From positions 9,777,465 through 9,841,464 of the forward strand of contig CM060692.1 in the NCBI GenBank assembly GCA_030686995.1: a stretch of 64,000 nt of DNA, in the 5' to 3' direction. This stretch comes from Artemisia argyi. Its lineage: Eukaryota; Streptophyta; Magnoliopsida; Asterales; Asteraceae. The translations under genes were made by a program, and so were the position numbers. Of the stretch, positions 1 through 11,710 are shown piece by piece (the first letter of the stretch is position 1; each line of letters starts with the position of its first letter). The notes under the pieces are model-generated. The model worked only from the letters and a program-made list of their open reading frames with translations. It ran no database searches and was not told the DNA's origin.

Positions 1-1
1 C

Positions 2-2773
2 CATGAACACCCTAAGCTCCAACATCTCAAGCTGTTTTGGGCTATTGCTAATGTCAAGAAAGTTGATTATGCCAGCATTATCTGGGAAGACATTGTGTGG
101 CATATACAACACAAGACGATCAATATTCCATTCGTCCGTTTCACCAAGCTTCTTATTGCAAGGTTCCTCCATGAATATGATGACATTCCTCAAAGATTGA
201 ATGATGAGTTTCAGCACACATACAAGAATGAGGACACACTTAAGGTCATCAAGAGAATGGATACTAGTACAAGGAAACAGGGAAAGAAACTTCCAGATAA
301 CCTCTTGACTGACAAAGTCAAGGCTTGCAATAACTACAAGTACTACCTTCAAGCACTTGAAGCAGAAAAAGTTGGGTTCTTGGACGAAGCTGTTCTACCG
401 TCATACATGCAGAAGAAGAAAGGTAGCAAATCTGGCAGCTCAGAAAGTTCTACCAAGACCAAACCTAAGAAAAGGGGATCACTTAAGATCAGAATTCCTG
501 CAAAGAAACCAACTGCGGAACCTGGGTGGTTTCCCTCATCACAACCTTCTCCAAAACCTGCTGACTCTGAACAAACCGAATCCGACGAAGGTCCGATTTA
601 CAGTGAAGCCTATGCCAATATCACCAAGGAAGTCAATCTTGATGAAATTGATGATAAGGATTTGACATTCGAAGATTGGGAAACTAAAATTGATGCGTTT
701 GCTGACAATGCTGTTTACCCAGCATATCTCAATCAAAGACCTTTCACCCAAGCACAGACGATGCTGGAAGAGGAAAGGATAAGAAGAGAAAAGATGAAGG
801 AACCAGTTACAGCTGTACAAGAGCCTGAAGGCCTTTCAGTAGAAGAAGAAAATGAAAGGGCTCTCAAACTTGGTCTCCTCCACAGCCGAATCGACACCTT
901 CAATGCTGATATACCACCACCTCCAGTGATCTCCCAAACCACCACCGAGGCTGGCACTTCAAGCAGCATCCCTGAGCCTACCACTGAGATCCATACTGAC
1001 TTAGTAGTTTTTGATAATCCCTCGGTATCTCCCACTGACGTTGAGATGACTACAGCAATGGGAGAGGAAGGAGAAGATGATCCCATGGACACTGATGCTC
1101 CAAGACTTATGTCCATGGAAGAAATGGAGCGTAGAGAACGGGCTCAGGAAGAAGAATTGAAGAAGAAGCAAGAAGCTGAGGAGGCCAGGCTTGAAGAGAT
1201 TGCTCAAGCTAAGCTGGAAGCAACAATCAGAATGGAAGAAAGCAGGAAAGCTGAAGAAGCAGCCAAACTGGCTGAAGAAAAATTAAAGAAAGAAGAAGAA
1301 GCCAGGGTTGCTGAAGAGCTAAGACTGAAAGCTGAAGCTGATAAACTGGCAGAAGAACTAAGGGTGAAAGAAGCAGCAGCCAAAGAAAAGGAAGTTGTAC
1401 AACCTGAACCACAGAAAAGTGATGACAAAGACACTACCACCATCATTGAATCCTCACAGTCATCTCCTCCTGCTTCTGAATCAACACATGACAAATCGAT
1501 CAAGAAACCTAGCTCCAAAGCCTCTGCTGCATCAAAGTTACTCAAGTCAGCTTTCAAAAGAGTACATGAAAAGAAGAGAAGCAGATTGGAAGATCAGGTT
1601 GCAACACTTGTAACCCAAGTTGCTGAATTGACAAAGCTGAACTCAAACGTCCAAGAGCTACAAGACAAAGTTGATACTTTCTTAGCTAAAGACGTACAAG
1701 AGAACTTGGAAGCCGCTCTAGCAGCTCAAGCACAAGAATACATGGCACAACACTTAGTTGCTGAGCTGAAAGATCTGCTGGCACCAATGAGAGACGAACT
1801 CACCAAGTTCGCTGAGCAAGCAGTCAAGAAAGTTATCCGATCAACAACCTTCACTCTTCGTGCCGACAAGTCCACTGCTCCTCTACCAGGTCTATCTCTA
1901 GATGATCTGGAAGCTCAACTCTTAGAAAAGCTGGTAAACAAGTTCACCTTGACTCCTGAAGAAGCAAAAGTCCTGGAAGCACTGAAGGACAAGATGAACA
2001 AAGAAACATGCAGCACAGAGGCAGATAAGCTGAAGCGTCAAAGAGATGACGAAGACAGGGATCCCAATTCACAGGCTAAGAAACAAAAACAAGCCGAAGG
2101 ACCCTCATCTCGAACACCGGTCATTCCCCCTACTACTACTACAACCTCCACACACCAACCGAAGGCATCAGGTTCTGCCCCCAAAGAACACGATCACTTC
2201 GAATACACCGGTGGTGACGACATTCCTCTAACCGATGAAGTTCCAGAACCATCAACCAAGAAGAAGAAGAAAGAAAGGAAAGGAAAACATCACCAACCCA
2301 AACCGGACACCTCATCTAAAGAAAAGGAACCCAAGAAACCCAAAACCGTCCTTCAATGGCTCGATAAAGATGAGACTGCCGAGTATTCCTGGTTTGAGAA
2401 GATGATTAATTCCCAACCACCACTGGAAGACAATCAGGAACCACAAGATGGTCGTACAGTGGAATATGCTCAATTACTTCAACACAAGTTCAAGATGAAA
2501 AAGATGAACAAGAAAGAACTGCGCAGAATTAAGAATGATGCATTTAATCTTCTCAGAGATCGGTCTGCAAACTCCATCGAGCTTGAGTATCATCTGGAAA
2601 ATATTGCTCGAGCCATGTCAAGCGATATTGACTGGATTAATCCAGAATCTTTTGTCGACCCAGTCACGAAGAAGTCAGCACCTTACATCACCGACTGGTC
2701 AAAACCACTACCGATGATTGGGAGCCCAAGGAACCAAAGATCCCATACAAGTTCTTCTTCAACACCGACCTAG
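2..2773 (+). CDS. Extra 3' ORF of Copia element G (partial, 5' end outside window)
   Basis: The frame is open from base 2, so the true start lies upstream. I recognise it as the additional ORF that many Asteraceae SIRE-like Copia elements carry after pol; its function is unknown. The N-terminal part is a compact acidic/aromatic region. A Lys/Pro/Ser-rich linker follows from about 400 to 600. A strongly charged Glu/Lys/Ala coiled coil covers about 1110-1400 and a second heptad-like segment about 1560-1830. A Lys-rich low-complexity block (about 2030-2340) precedes a conserved acidic tail region. I see no signal peptide and no membrane-spanning segment, so it does not look like an envelope protein despite its env-like position. 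The frame ends at TAG 2771-2773, but the homologous protein continues in frame 1 from about 2707, indicating a one-base frameshift. Often mis-annotated as a host protein in plant genomes. Confidence 0.7.
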   Translation, partial: HEHPKLQHLKLFWAIANVKKVDYASIIWEDIVWHIQHKTINIPFVRFTKLLIARFLHEYDDIPQRLNDEFQHTYKNEDTLKVIKRMDTSTRKQGKKLPDNLLTDKVKACNNYKYYLQALEAEKVGFLDEAVLPSYMQKKKGSKSGSSESSTKTKPKKRGSLKIRIPAKKPTAEPGWFPSSQPSPKPADSEQTESDEGPIYSEAYANITKEVNLDEIDDKDLTFEDWETKIDAFADNAVYPAYLNQRPFTQAQTMLEEERIRREKMKEPVTAVQEPEGLSVEEENERALKLGLLHSRIDTFNADIPPPPVISQTTTEAGTSSSIPEPTTEIHTDLVVFDNPSVSPTDVEMTTAMGEEGEDDPMDTDAPRLMSMEEMERRERAQEEELKKKQEAEEARLEEIAQAKLEATIRMEESRKAEEAAKLAEEKLKKEEEARVAEELRLKAEADKLAEELRVKEAAAKEKEVVQPEPQKSDDKDTTTIIESSQSSPPASESTHDKSIKKPSSKASAASKLLKSAFKRVHEKKRSRLEDQVATLVTQVAELTKLNSNVQELQDKVDTFLAKDVQENLEAALAAQAQEYMAQHLVAELKDLLAPMRDELTKFAEQAVKKVIRSTTFTLRADKSTAPLPGLSLDDLEAQLLEKLVNKFTLTPEEAKVLEALKDKMNKETCSTEADKLKRQRDDEDRDPNSQAKKQKQAEGPSSRTPVIPPTTTTTSTHQPKASGSAPKEHDHFEYTGGDDIPLTDEVPEPSTKKKKKERKGKHHQPKPDTSSKEKEPKKPKTVLQWLDKDETAEYSWFEKMINSQPPLEDNQEPQDGRTVEYAQLLQHKFKMKKMNKKELRRIKNDAFNLLRDRSANSIELEYHLENIARAMSSDIDWINPESFVDPVTKKSAPYITDWSKPLPMIGSPRNQRSHTSSSSTPT

Positions 2774-3687
2774 AATTTCTGAAACTTGGCAGTGCTACTG
2801 AGAAGAAGTACGTCACCTCACTCGCCTTTCTCCCGGCTGCTCGTTATCTCAACAATGCCATCGAAGAAGAAGCCTCAGCTTTATTCGTCGACAAACTTGT
2901 TGAGTATGACCGAAATGCACTTTACGGTATTCATCACTGGCCAAAAACCAGGGCACAATACTATCGTAGCAGCAGACTGAACCAGACAATGGGAGAAGTG
3001 ACAAGTGATCTGAAGATTGTCTCAATTCAGTTCATCTCAACTGTCACTCACTTCGGGTACCCCTTTCTCAGTAAAATTACACTGAAAAGGATTGATGAAC
3101 AGGAGTACGACATTTCCGAGTCAGACTTTCCTCGCCTACTTCTCAACGATATCGAAGACCTGTACCTGCTCAAAGTGCAAGGCAAACTCTGTGGTTTACC
3201 CAAAGACATTCAACTTGCCTTCATCCAAGCACTCCTCATTTATATCAGGCAAATCGTAATCAGAGAACGTGTCGAAGATCTTCAGTTAGGAGTGGAAAGT
3301 TACCAGAAGAAGCTCAATCTAACCAAACCAAACATGTTCGATATTCCCGACCTTCAACATCTGCCTCAGTACACCCTGATCAAACATCCTTTCGGATTCA
3401 CCTACCGCAGCATTAATGGTCGCAACTGCTTCATGGCTTACACCGAAGTTCAGAAGTTCTGTGATGAAACGTTAAAGTTCGTCAGAGACGGCATCAAAAG
3501 CAGAGTAGATGACATTGCTTTGGGTAAATCGAAACGGTGGAATACGACAGAGGTTAGGGATGCCCGCAGATTCATCTCAAGGATCGAGAACCGCTTAAGG
3601 CGCAGGGATCAGTTTCGAAGGTTGGAGAGCTATGTGGGAGGCAGACAGAAATTTCCGGTGTTGACATTTCAAAGACCTGATTGGTAG
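2707..3687 (+). pseudogene. C-terminal part of the extra ORF of element G (frameshifted)
   Basis: This frame continues the preceding ORF after a frameshift around 2700-2710; the two overlap by 67 bases. The section from 2707 reads through without a stop to TAG at 3685-3687. It contains aromatic-rich segments and a basic C-terminal region with the motif ESYVGGRQKF close to the end, which resembles the conserved C terminus of this family of Copia 3' ORFs. The region from 2989 (MGEVTSD) is open for 232 codons. The reading frame is otherwise well kept, so the shift is probably recent or a sequencing error. There is no catalytic motif I can recognise. Confidence 0.65.
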
Positions 3688-5958
3688 ATCATTGTAAGAA
3701 ATTTGATTTGATTTGTCAATAATTTACTTCATAATGGTTTGTGCACACATAACAGTGTACAACCCGTGCTTGTAATTAAAGGACCCTGAGGTACGCATCA
3801 GTGCCTCAATCCTAATTATAAGGAGCGAAGGCTTCTTACTTTTGAGTAGAATTAATCAAACATTTATGATTTTTCATAATTCTGCTCAAAAGGACAAGTA
3901 TTTCACCTCAATAAGACCTAATCACTTGTTGAGGGGGAGCACTTGTCAAAACAAAATACTTTGCTCTAAATCAAATGTTCTTGGTGTATCTCCCCGTAAG
4001 ACTCAAAAAGCATATTTTAATCTCATGTTTGTCAAAAACAACATCTTATATGCTATTTTTGAGGGGGAGAAATGGAAAGTGATTAAAATATGAAAAGTTA
4101 AAAGTTACTGTAATGTCAAATCTCATGCGAGCTAGACTCAGTATTGACCCAGGAATTGACGAGATAATACAAGTTAGTAATATCGAAAGGACATAGCCTC
4201 GACGGGTAATAACATCAAGTTAGTTACTAGAGCTAGTTGTCACCTAAAAGCTGACAATGCATCTCTTTAACTAACCACGTAAGCGTGTCTCGAAAAGGAT
4301 ATGTCTTAGTAGAAATGTACCGTCTCAAGAAGCTTTCTATGAACTTGATCAGGCCGGGTAATAACTTCAAGCTAGTCTAACTAGTGATGTAAGCGTGTCT
4401 CGAATCGGTCTTGTTCACGGAAAGTGGATCAATTCAAAAGTGCTTGCTCCTCCCGCATGTGCAAATTTATTAAATACTTATGAGCACATGTGCAGGGGGA
4501 GCCCTTCAAAAGTGTACACAAAACTCTCAAAGTGTTAACCAAAATATTTGATTATTACAAACACTTTGAGAGATTTTCAATCAAAGGTTTCTTGGCTACT
4601 GTCGGAGTTATAAGGTGACTAAGATAGGAATATCCGTCCTATGATCCGCCAGAGCCGGAGGGATCTACCCAAGGACATCTCCCATAGTTAGAATTAGAAG
4701 TCCTTAGGTATGATACGAAAAAAGGAGAAATGAATGAAAGGGAAAGAAGGAGTTGAAGAATTAAAAAGAAAAGTAAAGAAAAGGGTGAAAAGAAATAGCC
4801 CTCCATATGTTCAACCTTAGGGCAGACACCGGGTTCAATACGTATGCTATTGGCAGTTGCAAAAGACAACACCGGTATTGAAGATTAAGCCGTCATGGAC
4901 CCAGTGACGCAATGCACTAAACCTTCTTAACCACTCAAGTTCTCTTAAAAGAGCTTGTTTCATTCTCACGGGGAACCTGCGTAACCTATCGACCCATCTA
5001 TTAGAGACGGTTGATATTGAAGCAGGAGACACCTCCCCAGTCTCCGCATAGGAAACCTAGGTGTGCACTTATAGAGTCTAGAGCCTCGAGATACATCAAA
5101 GATCTCTTAGGAACACTTAGTCTTTCTACAGCTGGTGTTCTACATCAATGGGCATCAGTTGTAAACTATCGAGTCCTTCGCAGATCTTAGCAATCTGCCG
5201 AGAACGTTTATGAGAGGATTACTTAGGTATTTCTCAATGATTGAACGGAAATCCTGCCAGGGACAACATCAAGCAGCCCTGACAGCAGGTCACTTCGGTA
5301 ACCCCACAAGGGTTACGCTTAGTGTTTGTGGTGGTTCCATCCCGGTCTACAGTCGTGGAGTGATCCCCATCGACTCACCCAGTCATTGAGCTACTTAGTA
5401 GGTCTCGTAAGCTCCTTCGGGAGTATCTGATATGGGAACGGCCTGGATAAGGATTAGAAGGAGTCTTCACACTATGCTGTTGATGAGCTCTAATTCCTTA
5501 TCCGTAAGTACCGGTTGTTTTTATTGCTAACTGTTTACTCGCAGGTACCTCATTTCCATGATGGTAGATTCCAACATGCTCATACATACATCTTGAAGTC
5601 AAAGAAAGCTCCCCCAAAAGATCTCAACAACACAAAGTTCAAAGAAAGATTCTACACCAATAAGAAGAATCTACAAAGTATAATGACAAAGATCTCAAAG
5701 CATGAAAAGGAACTTCTTGTTCGTAAAAGTCAAAGTCCAAAGATGTATGAGTATGTTGGAATGGCGAGCAACCACCACAGACGCAGAAGTGACGAACGGC
5801 AGACAACTTCATAACTTATTCACTACATCATCACCAAAGAACAAAGACAAAGGGCAAAGTACTTTCATTATCATTCACTCATTTTTGAAGACGTCTAGAG
5901 TTTACATGTCACAAGTCAACGACAAAGATGAAGACGTCAAGCAACCGTGATGACCGAC
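3688..5958 (+). other. 3' noncoding region of element G
   Basis: No credible gene is visible. Polypurine-like GAGGGGGAG or CAGGGGGAG tracts occur at 3931-3940, 4061-4070 and 4493-4501, before the functional-looking one next to the LTR. A degenerate direct duplication is present: the string CGGGTAATAAC recurs at 4203 and 4355, and GTAAGCGTGTCTCG at 4279 and 4389. Short open frames such as 5515-5814 show no recognisable domain. Confidence 0.55.
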
Positions 5959-5972
5959 CCTTAGGGGGAGAT
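5959..5972 (+). other. Polypurine tract of element G
   Basis: The sequence CTTAGGGGGAGAT lies directly before the TGTTGGGATC start of the LTR. A purine-rich tract at this position primes plus-strand DNA synthesis in LTR retrotransposons. Confidence 0.75.
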
Positions 5973-6316
5973 TGTTGGGATCATACTTTTGTATTTTTGT
6001 CAAGTCTCGGTCATTACATTTTTGTAATAGGTTGCTTTAGTATTTATTTCATTTTGTTTAAGTTAATGGGCAACATGTAAAAGCCCATAAGGCCTTAAAG
6101 CCCACGAAATTAAGGATAAGGGAGGAAGGGAGTGTTGCCCTAACTCCTCCCTTATAAATAGAGAGCTTATGTTAACATTTCATTTGTTGGTTATTTGATT
6201 ACCTTAAGGAAACTCTTGCACTTTCACCTTTCATATTATCTCATAATCAACCAATCTCATTTCTCATCTTATTTCTTCTTATATCATACTTGTGTTTATT
6301 AAATGGTGACCTAACA
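5973..6316 (+). mobile_element. 3' LTR of Copia element G
   Basis: This 344-bp segment starts TGTTGGGATC and ends CCTAACA, the usual TG...CA pattern. A TATA-like box (TTATAAATA, about 6152-6160) lies mid-LTR. It follows a polypurine tract immediately. The first 75 bases or so resemble the start of the LTR of element F (shared CGGTCATTA and AGGTTGCTTTAG), which suggests related families. The second LTR would lie outside the window. Confidence 0.75.
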
Positions 6317-6318
6317 CA

Positions 6319-9306
6319 AAGTCCCATGTTAATGGTGCTTTGTAGGTACCGAAAGATCCGTTTAACCTCTTTGAGGTGATGTTCGGTAGGCTTGGCCTGA
6401 AACCGTGCTAACAAACAAACAGCAAATTGAATATCGGGTCGACTAGCAGTTAGGTACATGAGAGAACTGATCATGCTCCGATATTTCTTCGGATCGATGG
6501 GTTTCCCAAACAAATCAGCACCTATTTTTGGTGAAGTGACCATTGGAGTACCAACGGAATCACAGTTTTCCATACCATGTTTTTTCAAAATCTCTATAGT
6601 ATATTTAGCTTGATTAATAAAAATACCACGAGGGGATTGATGTATTTGTAAACCAAGAAAGAATTTTAGTTCCCCCATCATGGACATTTCAAATTTGCTT
6701 TTCATGAGATTTTCAAAATGTTTTGAATGATTCGGATTAGTGGACCCAAAGATAATGTCGTCCACGTAAATCTGAACAATCAAAATGTCATCTTTGAATT
6801 TTTTGATAAACAAGGTGTCATCAACTGTTCCTTTGGTGAAATTCTTATTGAGCAAGAAAGATGAGAGTTCGTCATACCACGCTCTTGGAGCTTGTTTTAA
6901 ACCATAGATGGCTTTCTTAAGCTTGTAGACGTAGTCTGGATGATCTTTGTCGATGAATCCCTCTGGCTGACTCACATACACTTCTTCTTTCAGAGTTCCA
7001 TTCAAGAAAGCTGTCTTAATGTCCATCTGATAGACTGTGATGTTTTTGTGAGCTGCATAGGCTAAGAAAATCCGGACTGCTTCAAGTCTAGCTACAGGCG
7101 CGAATGATTCCTCGAAATCTATCCCTTCTTCTTGTGGATAACCTTTAGCCACGAGACGAGCTTTGTTGCGAATTACAGTCATTTCCTCATCCAGTTTGTT
7201 CTTCCACAACCACTTGAGATCAAGAACTCGTTTATCAAGTGGTCGTTCAACAAGTTCCCAACTATCATGTAACAGGTATTGAAGAAATTCCTCCTGCATC
7301 GCTTCAATCCAAGGGTTTTCTGCCATTGCTTCCCGAATGTTCTTAGGTACTTTGGTGCTTATTGAGCAAATGTAAATGCACAATTCGAGATCGGTGGCAA
7401 GTTGTCTCCTCGTCTGAACTGGCATTGAAGGATCACCAATAACATGTACTAACGGATGGTCTTTTGTCCATTGAAACGTAGAAGGGTACCTTTGGTTGAC
7501 CGAATGTGTGTTAGATGGTTCTTGTAACCTTGAAGAAGATTCAGCAGAGTCTGATGCAAACGGGTTTTCAAATAGTTCTTCTCCTTCTTCTAGCACAACA
7601 TCGTTTGAATTATTTGTTGGTTCTTCTTGAAAATTTGTGTTTTGATTTTGCTCATCAACTCTTGGTAGAACAGTTTCAAGTACTGGAGTTGCTTGAGTAG
7701 ATGTAGATGATGTTGATGTAGTTGGTGCTTCAGCTTCGATTGTGGTAGATGCATCTTGTGTTGGTGGTGGTGGTGGATGGTTTTGAGTGGGTGCAGCGGA
7801 ATGTTGATTAGATGCATTTGTCGAAGTTCCACCATAATATTCATCAAACATTAACTCGAAGAAATTTTCCAGTTCTTGTTCTGAAGGTTTGTCTGTGTTT
7901 GTTGACTGAGCTCCATTAGGCACGAGTCCTGAACTGATGTGTCCAGAAGTCTGACTGTTTGGTGCGGGTCCTAATCTGTTTTGATTAGAAGCCATTGGAT
8001 TAAGCGCGGGTTCTAGAGCGTATCTCTCAGAAGCCATTTGTGAAATCTCGTCAAACTTCACATTCATCGTCTCCATTATCTTTTTTGTTCTTCTATTATA
8101 CACCCTGAATGCCCTCGAGTTTTCTGAATATCCAATAAAGATTCCAATATCACCCTTAGCTTTCAACTTTCCTAGATCTTCTCTATCATTCGTCGGATAG
8201 CACAGAGCGCCAAACACGTGAAGGTAAGAGATGTCAGGTTTGCGGTTGTTCACTAGCTCATATGGGGTTTTATTGAATCCTGGATGTACTAGGGATCGGT
8301 TTTGAGTGAAACAAGCAGTGGCTACAGCATCAGCCCATAAGAATAGTGGTGCACTAGAATAGATTAGCATTGTACGAGCAGCTTCCACAAGAGTTCGATT
8401 TCTTCTTTCAACTACCCCATTCTGCTGTGGAGTTCTAACAACTGATGTTTGGTGTGTGATTCCAACATCTTCGAAGTAGGTTCTTAACTCCTGATTTGTG
8501 AATTCTATGCCATTATCTGTTCTTACAATCCTTACTGGAGCTTGAAGTAGAACTTGAATACGCTTCAGAAAGGTGATGATGATGCCTGGTGCTTCGTCTT
8601 TTGATCTCAAAAACTTTACCCATGTATATCTTGAATAATCATCAACAATAACGAGAATATACTTCTTCCCATTAATGCTTTCAACTCTCATTGGGCCACA
8701 TAAGTCCATGTGCAACAAATGTAACCTTGCTTCCGAACTAGGTACGGTTTTAGGTTTATATGATGCTCTTTTGCTTTTTCCTTGTTCGCATGATGGACAA
8801 AGGTGTTCCTTGGTGTATTTGAACTTGGGAAGTCCGGTGACGATGTTGTCTTTGGCTAACTTGTTGATGGTGTCGAAATTGAGATGGGATAATCTTCTAT
8901 GCCACAGCCAGGACTTAGTTTCGGTTGCCCTTGTCATAAGACAAATTGGTGATGTAGAAGCCATTTGGTTGATGTCGATAGCATACAAGTTTGTACCACG
9001 ATTACCAGATAAGAGATCATCACCAACCAAATTTCTTATGAAAACCGTGTTTCTCCTGAATGCAACTTCTAAATCTACATCACAAAACTGCCCAACTGAA
9101 AACAAGTTGTGTCCCAACCCTTCGACGTAGTAAACTCGAGTGATCAAAAAATTCCCAAATTGAAGATCTCCATAACCCTGAATAGCTGCTACATGATCAT
9201 TTCCAAAGCGTACAGTTCCCATGAATTTCCAGATGAAATTGATCAGCAGCTTTAAATTCCCGGTCATGTGCTTGGAGCAACCCGAGTCGACGATCCAAAG
9301 ACATAT
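6319..9306 (-). pseudogene. Copia pol of element F: protease end, integrase, reverse transcriptase
   Basis: The protease active-site motif [10 protein letters not shown] lies at about 9288-9259, just upstream of the first Met at 9267. Counting residues from that Met, the GAG-pre-integrase zinc region with HxxxH and CPSC spans about 120-165. The integrase core follows with catalytic Asp188 (HMDLCGP), Asp251 (RTDNG) and Glu287 (VVERRN), spaced as D-D-35-E. A Ser/Thr/Pro-rich linker covers about 410-600. Reverse transcriptase runs from about 680, with [12 protein letters not shown] near 787-798 and YVDD at 834-837. The match ends at about residue 983 (6319), before RNase H, where element G's LTR begins; the open frame to 6247 is read-through into that LTR. 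This block has no internal stop, but the frame differs from the upstream spacer, with the shift at about 9305. Confidence 0.88.
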
Positions 9307-11312
9307 TTCGATAACCTGCCAATAACAGAAGAATTTGTATTTGGAAACCGTTTTGAATTTGGTTCCATGGGGTTAGGGGTACATTCTAAATCACACTCAA
9401 AGACAGTTTCTACATGTTTATCTTGAACTAATTCAAATTTTCCATCATTGAGTATAAATTCTCTACCCGTTGGAATCCAAACACAATACTTAAGATAGTT
9501 CCTAGGCGTGCGACTATTAGTGGTGTTCCTAATTCTTTTAATTAGGTTTCCAACAAATCTAGATTTAGCACTAGGACCTTTCGAAACGTTCTTCTGTTCT
9601 GGCGTAACACTCACATTCTTAGAAACACATTCATCATGAACATCATTAATTAAGCATTTCTTGCATATTAAACAAACAGAGTCATTACATGCATTAGAAC
9701 CAGTACTCTCGACATTACATTCAGATGAAATATGTCTCTTATTAGAAAGCGATAAATTCCTAGGATGTTCTTCTACTTCTTCCACTTTATTCTTGCAACT
9801 ACTCTTAGAGACAGGCGACACTCTATTGTTCCTTGTATTGCTCCTAGGCTGTAGTCTGCTGCTCCTAGAGGTGCTGTCTAATCCTGTAGAAGTTGAGGCA
9901 CACACATTAGAATTTATATTGTTGTCCTTTTTAGCATCACTAGACTCTTTAGAATTATCCTTTGTGCACGCATTTGTCTTAGATGAGGAGGCAGACGCAT
10001 TAGTGGGACTAATCCTAAAAAGGCCAGGTGCAAGAACTTTTGGTGTTTCGACAACCGCTTTTCCTTTATCAACAATCTTTATATTTTCACTTTTCTTGGT
10101 CAAGGGTGTTGGAGTGACTGGTTTTGTCAAATCCTTTTTCTCATCGACTTTTGGAGCAAACCGTGAAATAGACATTTTTGGTTTTTGAACCATATTTGGA
10201 ACATTTGGTTTCTCCGAAGTCGATGGTTTTGCAAACTTAGTTTCCTCACCCTTCCTTTTTTGACTTTCAAGCTGAGCCCTCAAAAGATCATTTTGCTCTT
10301 TCATGTTCTTGAAAGCACGCTCATACGACAGTTTGTCATACTTGCATTCTTCCTTTTTTCGATCAAGTTGTTTAAAACATGACACATTTTCATTTTCAAG
10401 CTTTATAAGAGCATTTTCATATTTGGAAACAATTTCGGAGGTCTCAGCTCTCAGTCTTTCATCGTCTTGAACCGAGTATGTTTGTAAAATGATGGACATA
10501 ATATCAGTGGTCATAACAGCTTCGAAGAGAGAATCATTTAGGTTTTCCAAAACATTCATGTTTTCACGAGTATCATTAGCTTCATTTACCAGGGATTTGT
10601 GGTCCTTGACAAATTCGGCCGTTTCTTTTAAGAAAGCACGTTCAAAATGGATTACCCTCGCACTGATGTTATTCAGTGGGATAGTAATTTCGTTTTCAAA
10701 AACTTTTTTCTGCTCAATATGAAAACTGGAATGCCAGTTGTTAATATCGATGGTAGTTTTAGAAGCAACAATGTTTTGAAGTTCTTGAATTCTCTTTTTA
10801 ACGTCATCCAGAATGTTTCTAGCCTCACTTGTATTAAAAGTGTTGTTAGAAGACATTTGTTCCATTTTTGAAAGAGATTTTGAAACAATAACTTTCTTAG
10901 AAAACATTTTTGAGAATGGTCGTTTTATGGAAAACACAGATGGTTCTTTTTGTGGAACAAAAGTAATTCCCGAAAGTTTGTTCAATTTGTTGTAATCAAT
11001 GGGTTTCAAATCCTTTTGTTTCATTTTAGAAATGCTCTCTTCGACATGTTCTATCGTTTGCACAGAATCCCGAATGACGGGAGGATCATGTTTAGTGTAA
11101 AGCACATTACCATTATACAAAACATTCTGTTCTTGCTGAGCTTTCTTGAGATTACTGGGGGTGTTGTTACCAAGAGCCACTTTATGTTTCGTATGGTAAA
11201 CCGGATTAGTTTGATTTGAAATCATTTTCATTGTTTGACTTGACTGACCCGACTTAACCACTAATTCTTCTAAATGAGCAATCATGTGTTCTGACTCTAC
11301 GATTTCGGCCAA
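9264..11312 (-). pseudogene. Gag-pol spacer of element F (coiled coil, Cys cluster)
   Basis: This 682-codon frame lies between the gag zinc knuckle and the protease and belongs to the very long gag-pol spacer of SIRE-like elements in Asteraceae. Residues about 1-360 are rich in Leu/Glu/Lys and look like coiled coil. Residues 360-520 are Ser/Lys/Asn-rich and probably disordered. A small Cys cluster (CLICKKC, residues 547-553) is a feature I recall from related elements. The frame differs from both neighbours (overlaps 11297-11312 and 9264-9267), so the original polyprotein has been broken twice by small indels. No enzymatic motif is visible. Confidence 0.7.
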
Positions 11313-11710
11313 AAGTTTGTCTTCTTTCTTTGCAAAATCCTTTTCAACTCATCCCTTTCTTTTTCAAGATTGGTATAAGCTGTTTTTTGTTTAGAAAGTT
11401 GGTTTTGTAAATCAGAAATTTCCGCATTTAAAGCTTTTATCTTCTTGAAAGAATTAACATCAAGTGTATCAAACTTGAGTTGCAATTGTTTTTCCCTTGA
11501 AACGGAATTTTGATAACCAGTTTCTAATTCAGACAATCTTTTGTTATGAAACTCAAAAGCTTTAGCGTTTTCCTTGTAACTCTCAAGCTCAGCGGTCAAT
11601 TTAGCATTCGCGGCCTTAACATCGCGATTGGCCTTTTTCACTTTTTCGATTTCAATACCACAATTATTTAATAATGATTCAAATAAAGCACGTGTTTCCT
11701 CATCATTCAC
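11297..11710 (-). pseudogene. Coiled-coil spacer segment of element F
   Basis: This 137-codon segment is dominated by Glu, Lys, Leu and Asn in heptad-like order (for example FESLLNN and LNAEISDLQNQLSK) and is predicted by eye to be a coiled coil. It belongs between the gag C terminus and the 682-codon spacer. It overlaps the gag frame by 4 bases and the next frame by 16 bases, each in a different frame, which fits two small indels in a once continuous polyprotein. Confidence 0.65.

Larger units (their letters stand above)
1..6316 (+). mobile_element. Copia LTR retrotransposon G, 3' part
   Basis: The left edge of the window cuts the element, so only its 3' portion is present. From left to right it holds a large extra ORF, about 2.3 kb of noncoding DNA with several GGGGGAG tracts, a polypurine tract and a 3' LTR ending at 6316. 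The neighbouring minus-strand Copia pol of element F stops being recognisable at about 6319, which suggests that G inserted into F. If so, the five bases CAAAG (6317-6321) should recur before G's 5' LTR, left of the window. The assignment to Copia (SIRE/Maximus-like) rests on the position of the extra ORF, the GGGGGAG tract and an LTR start resembling that of F. Confidence 0.75.

Noticed and set aside
733..1557. Minus-strand ORFs of 127 and 117 codons opposite the extra ORF of element G
   Set aside because: They are shadows of the Glu/Lys-rich coiled coil, giving Ser/Leu runs.
9661..10188. A 175-codon plus-strand ORF opposite the Copia spacer
   Set aside because: It is a shadow of the Ser/Lys-rich minus-strand coding sequence, with no domain of its own.
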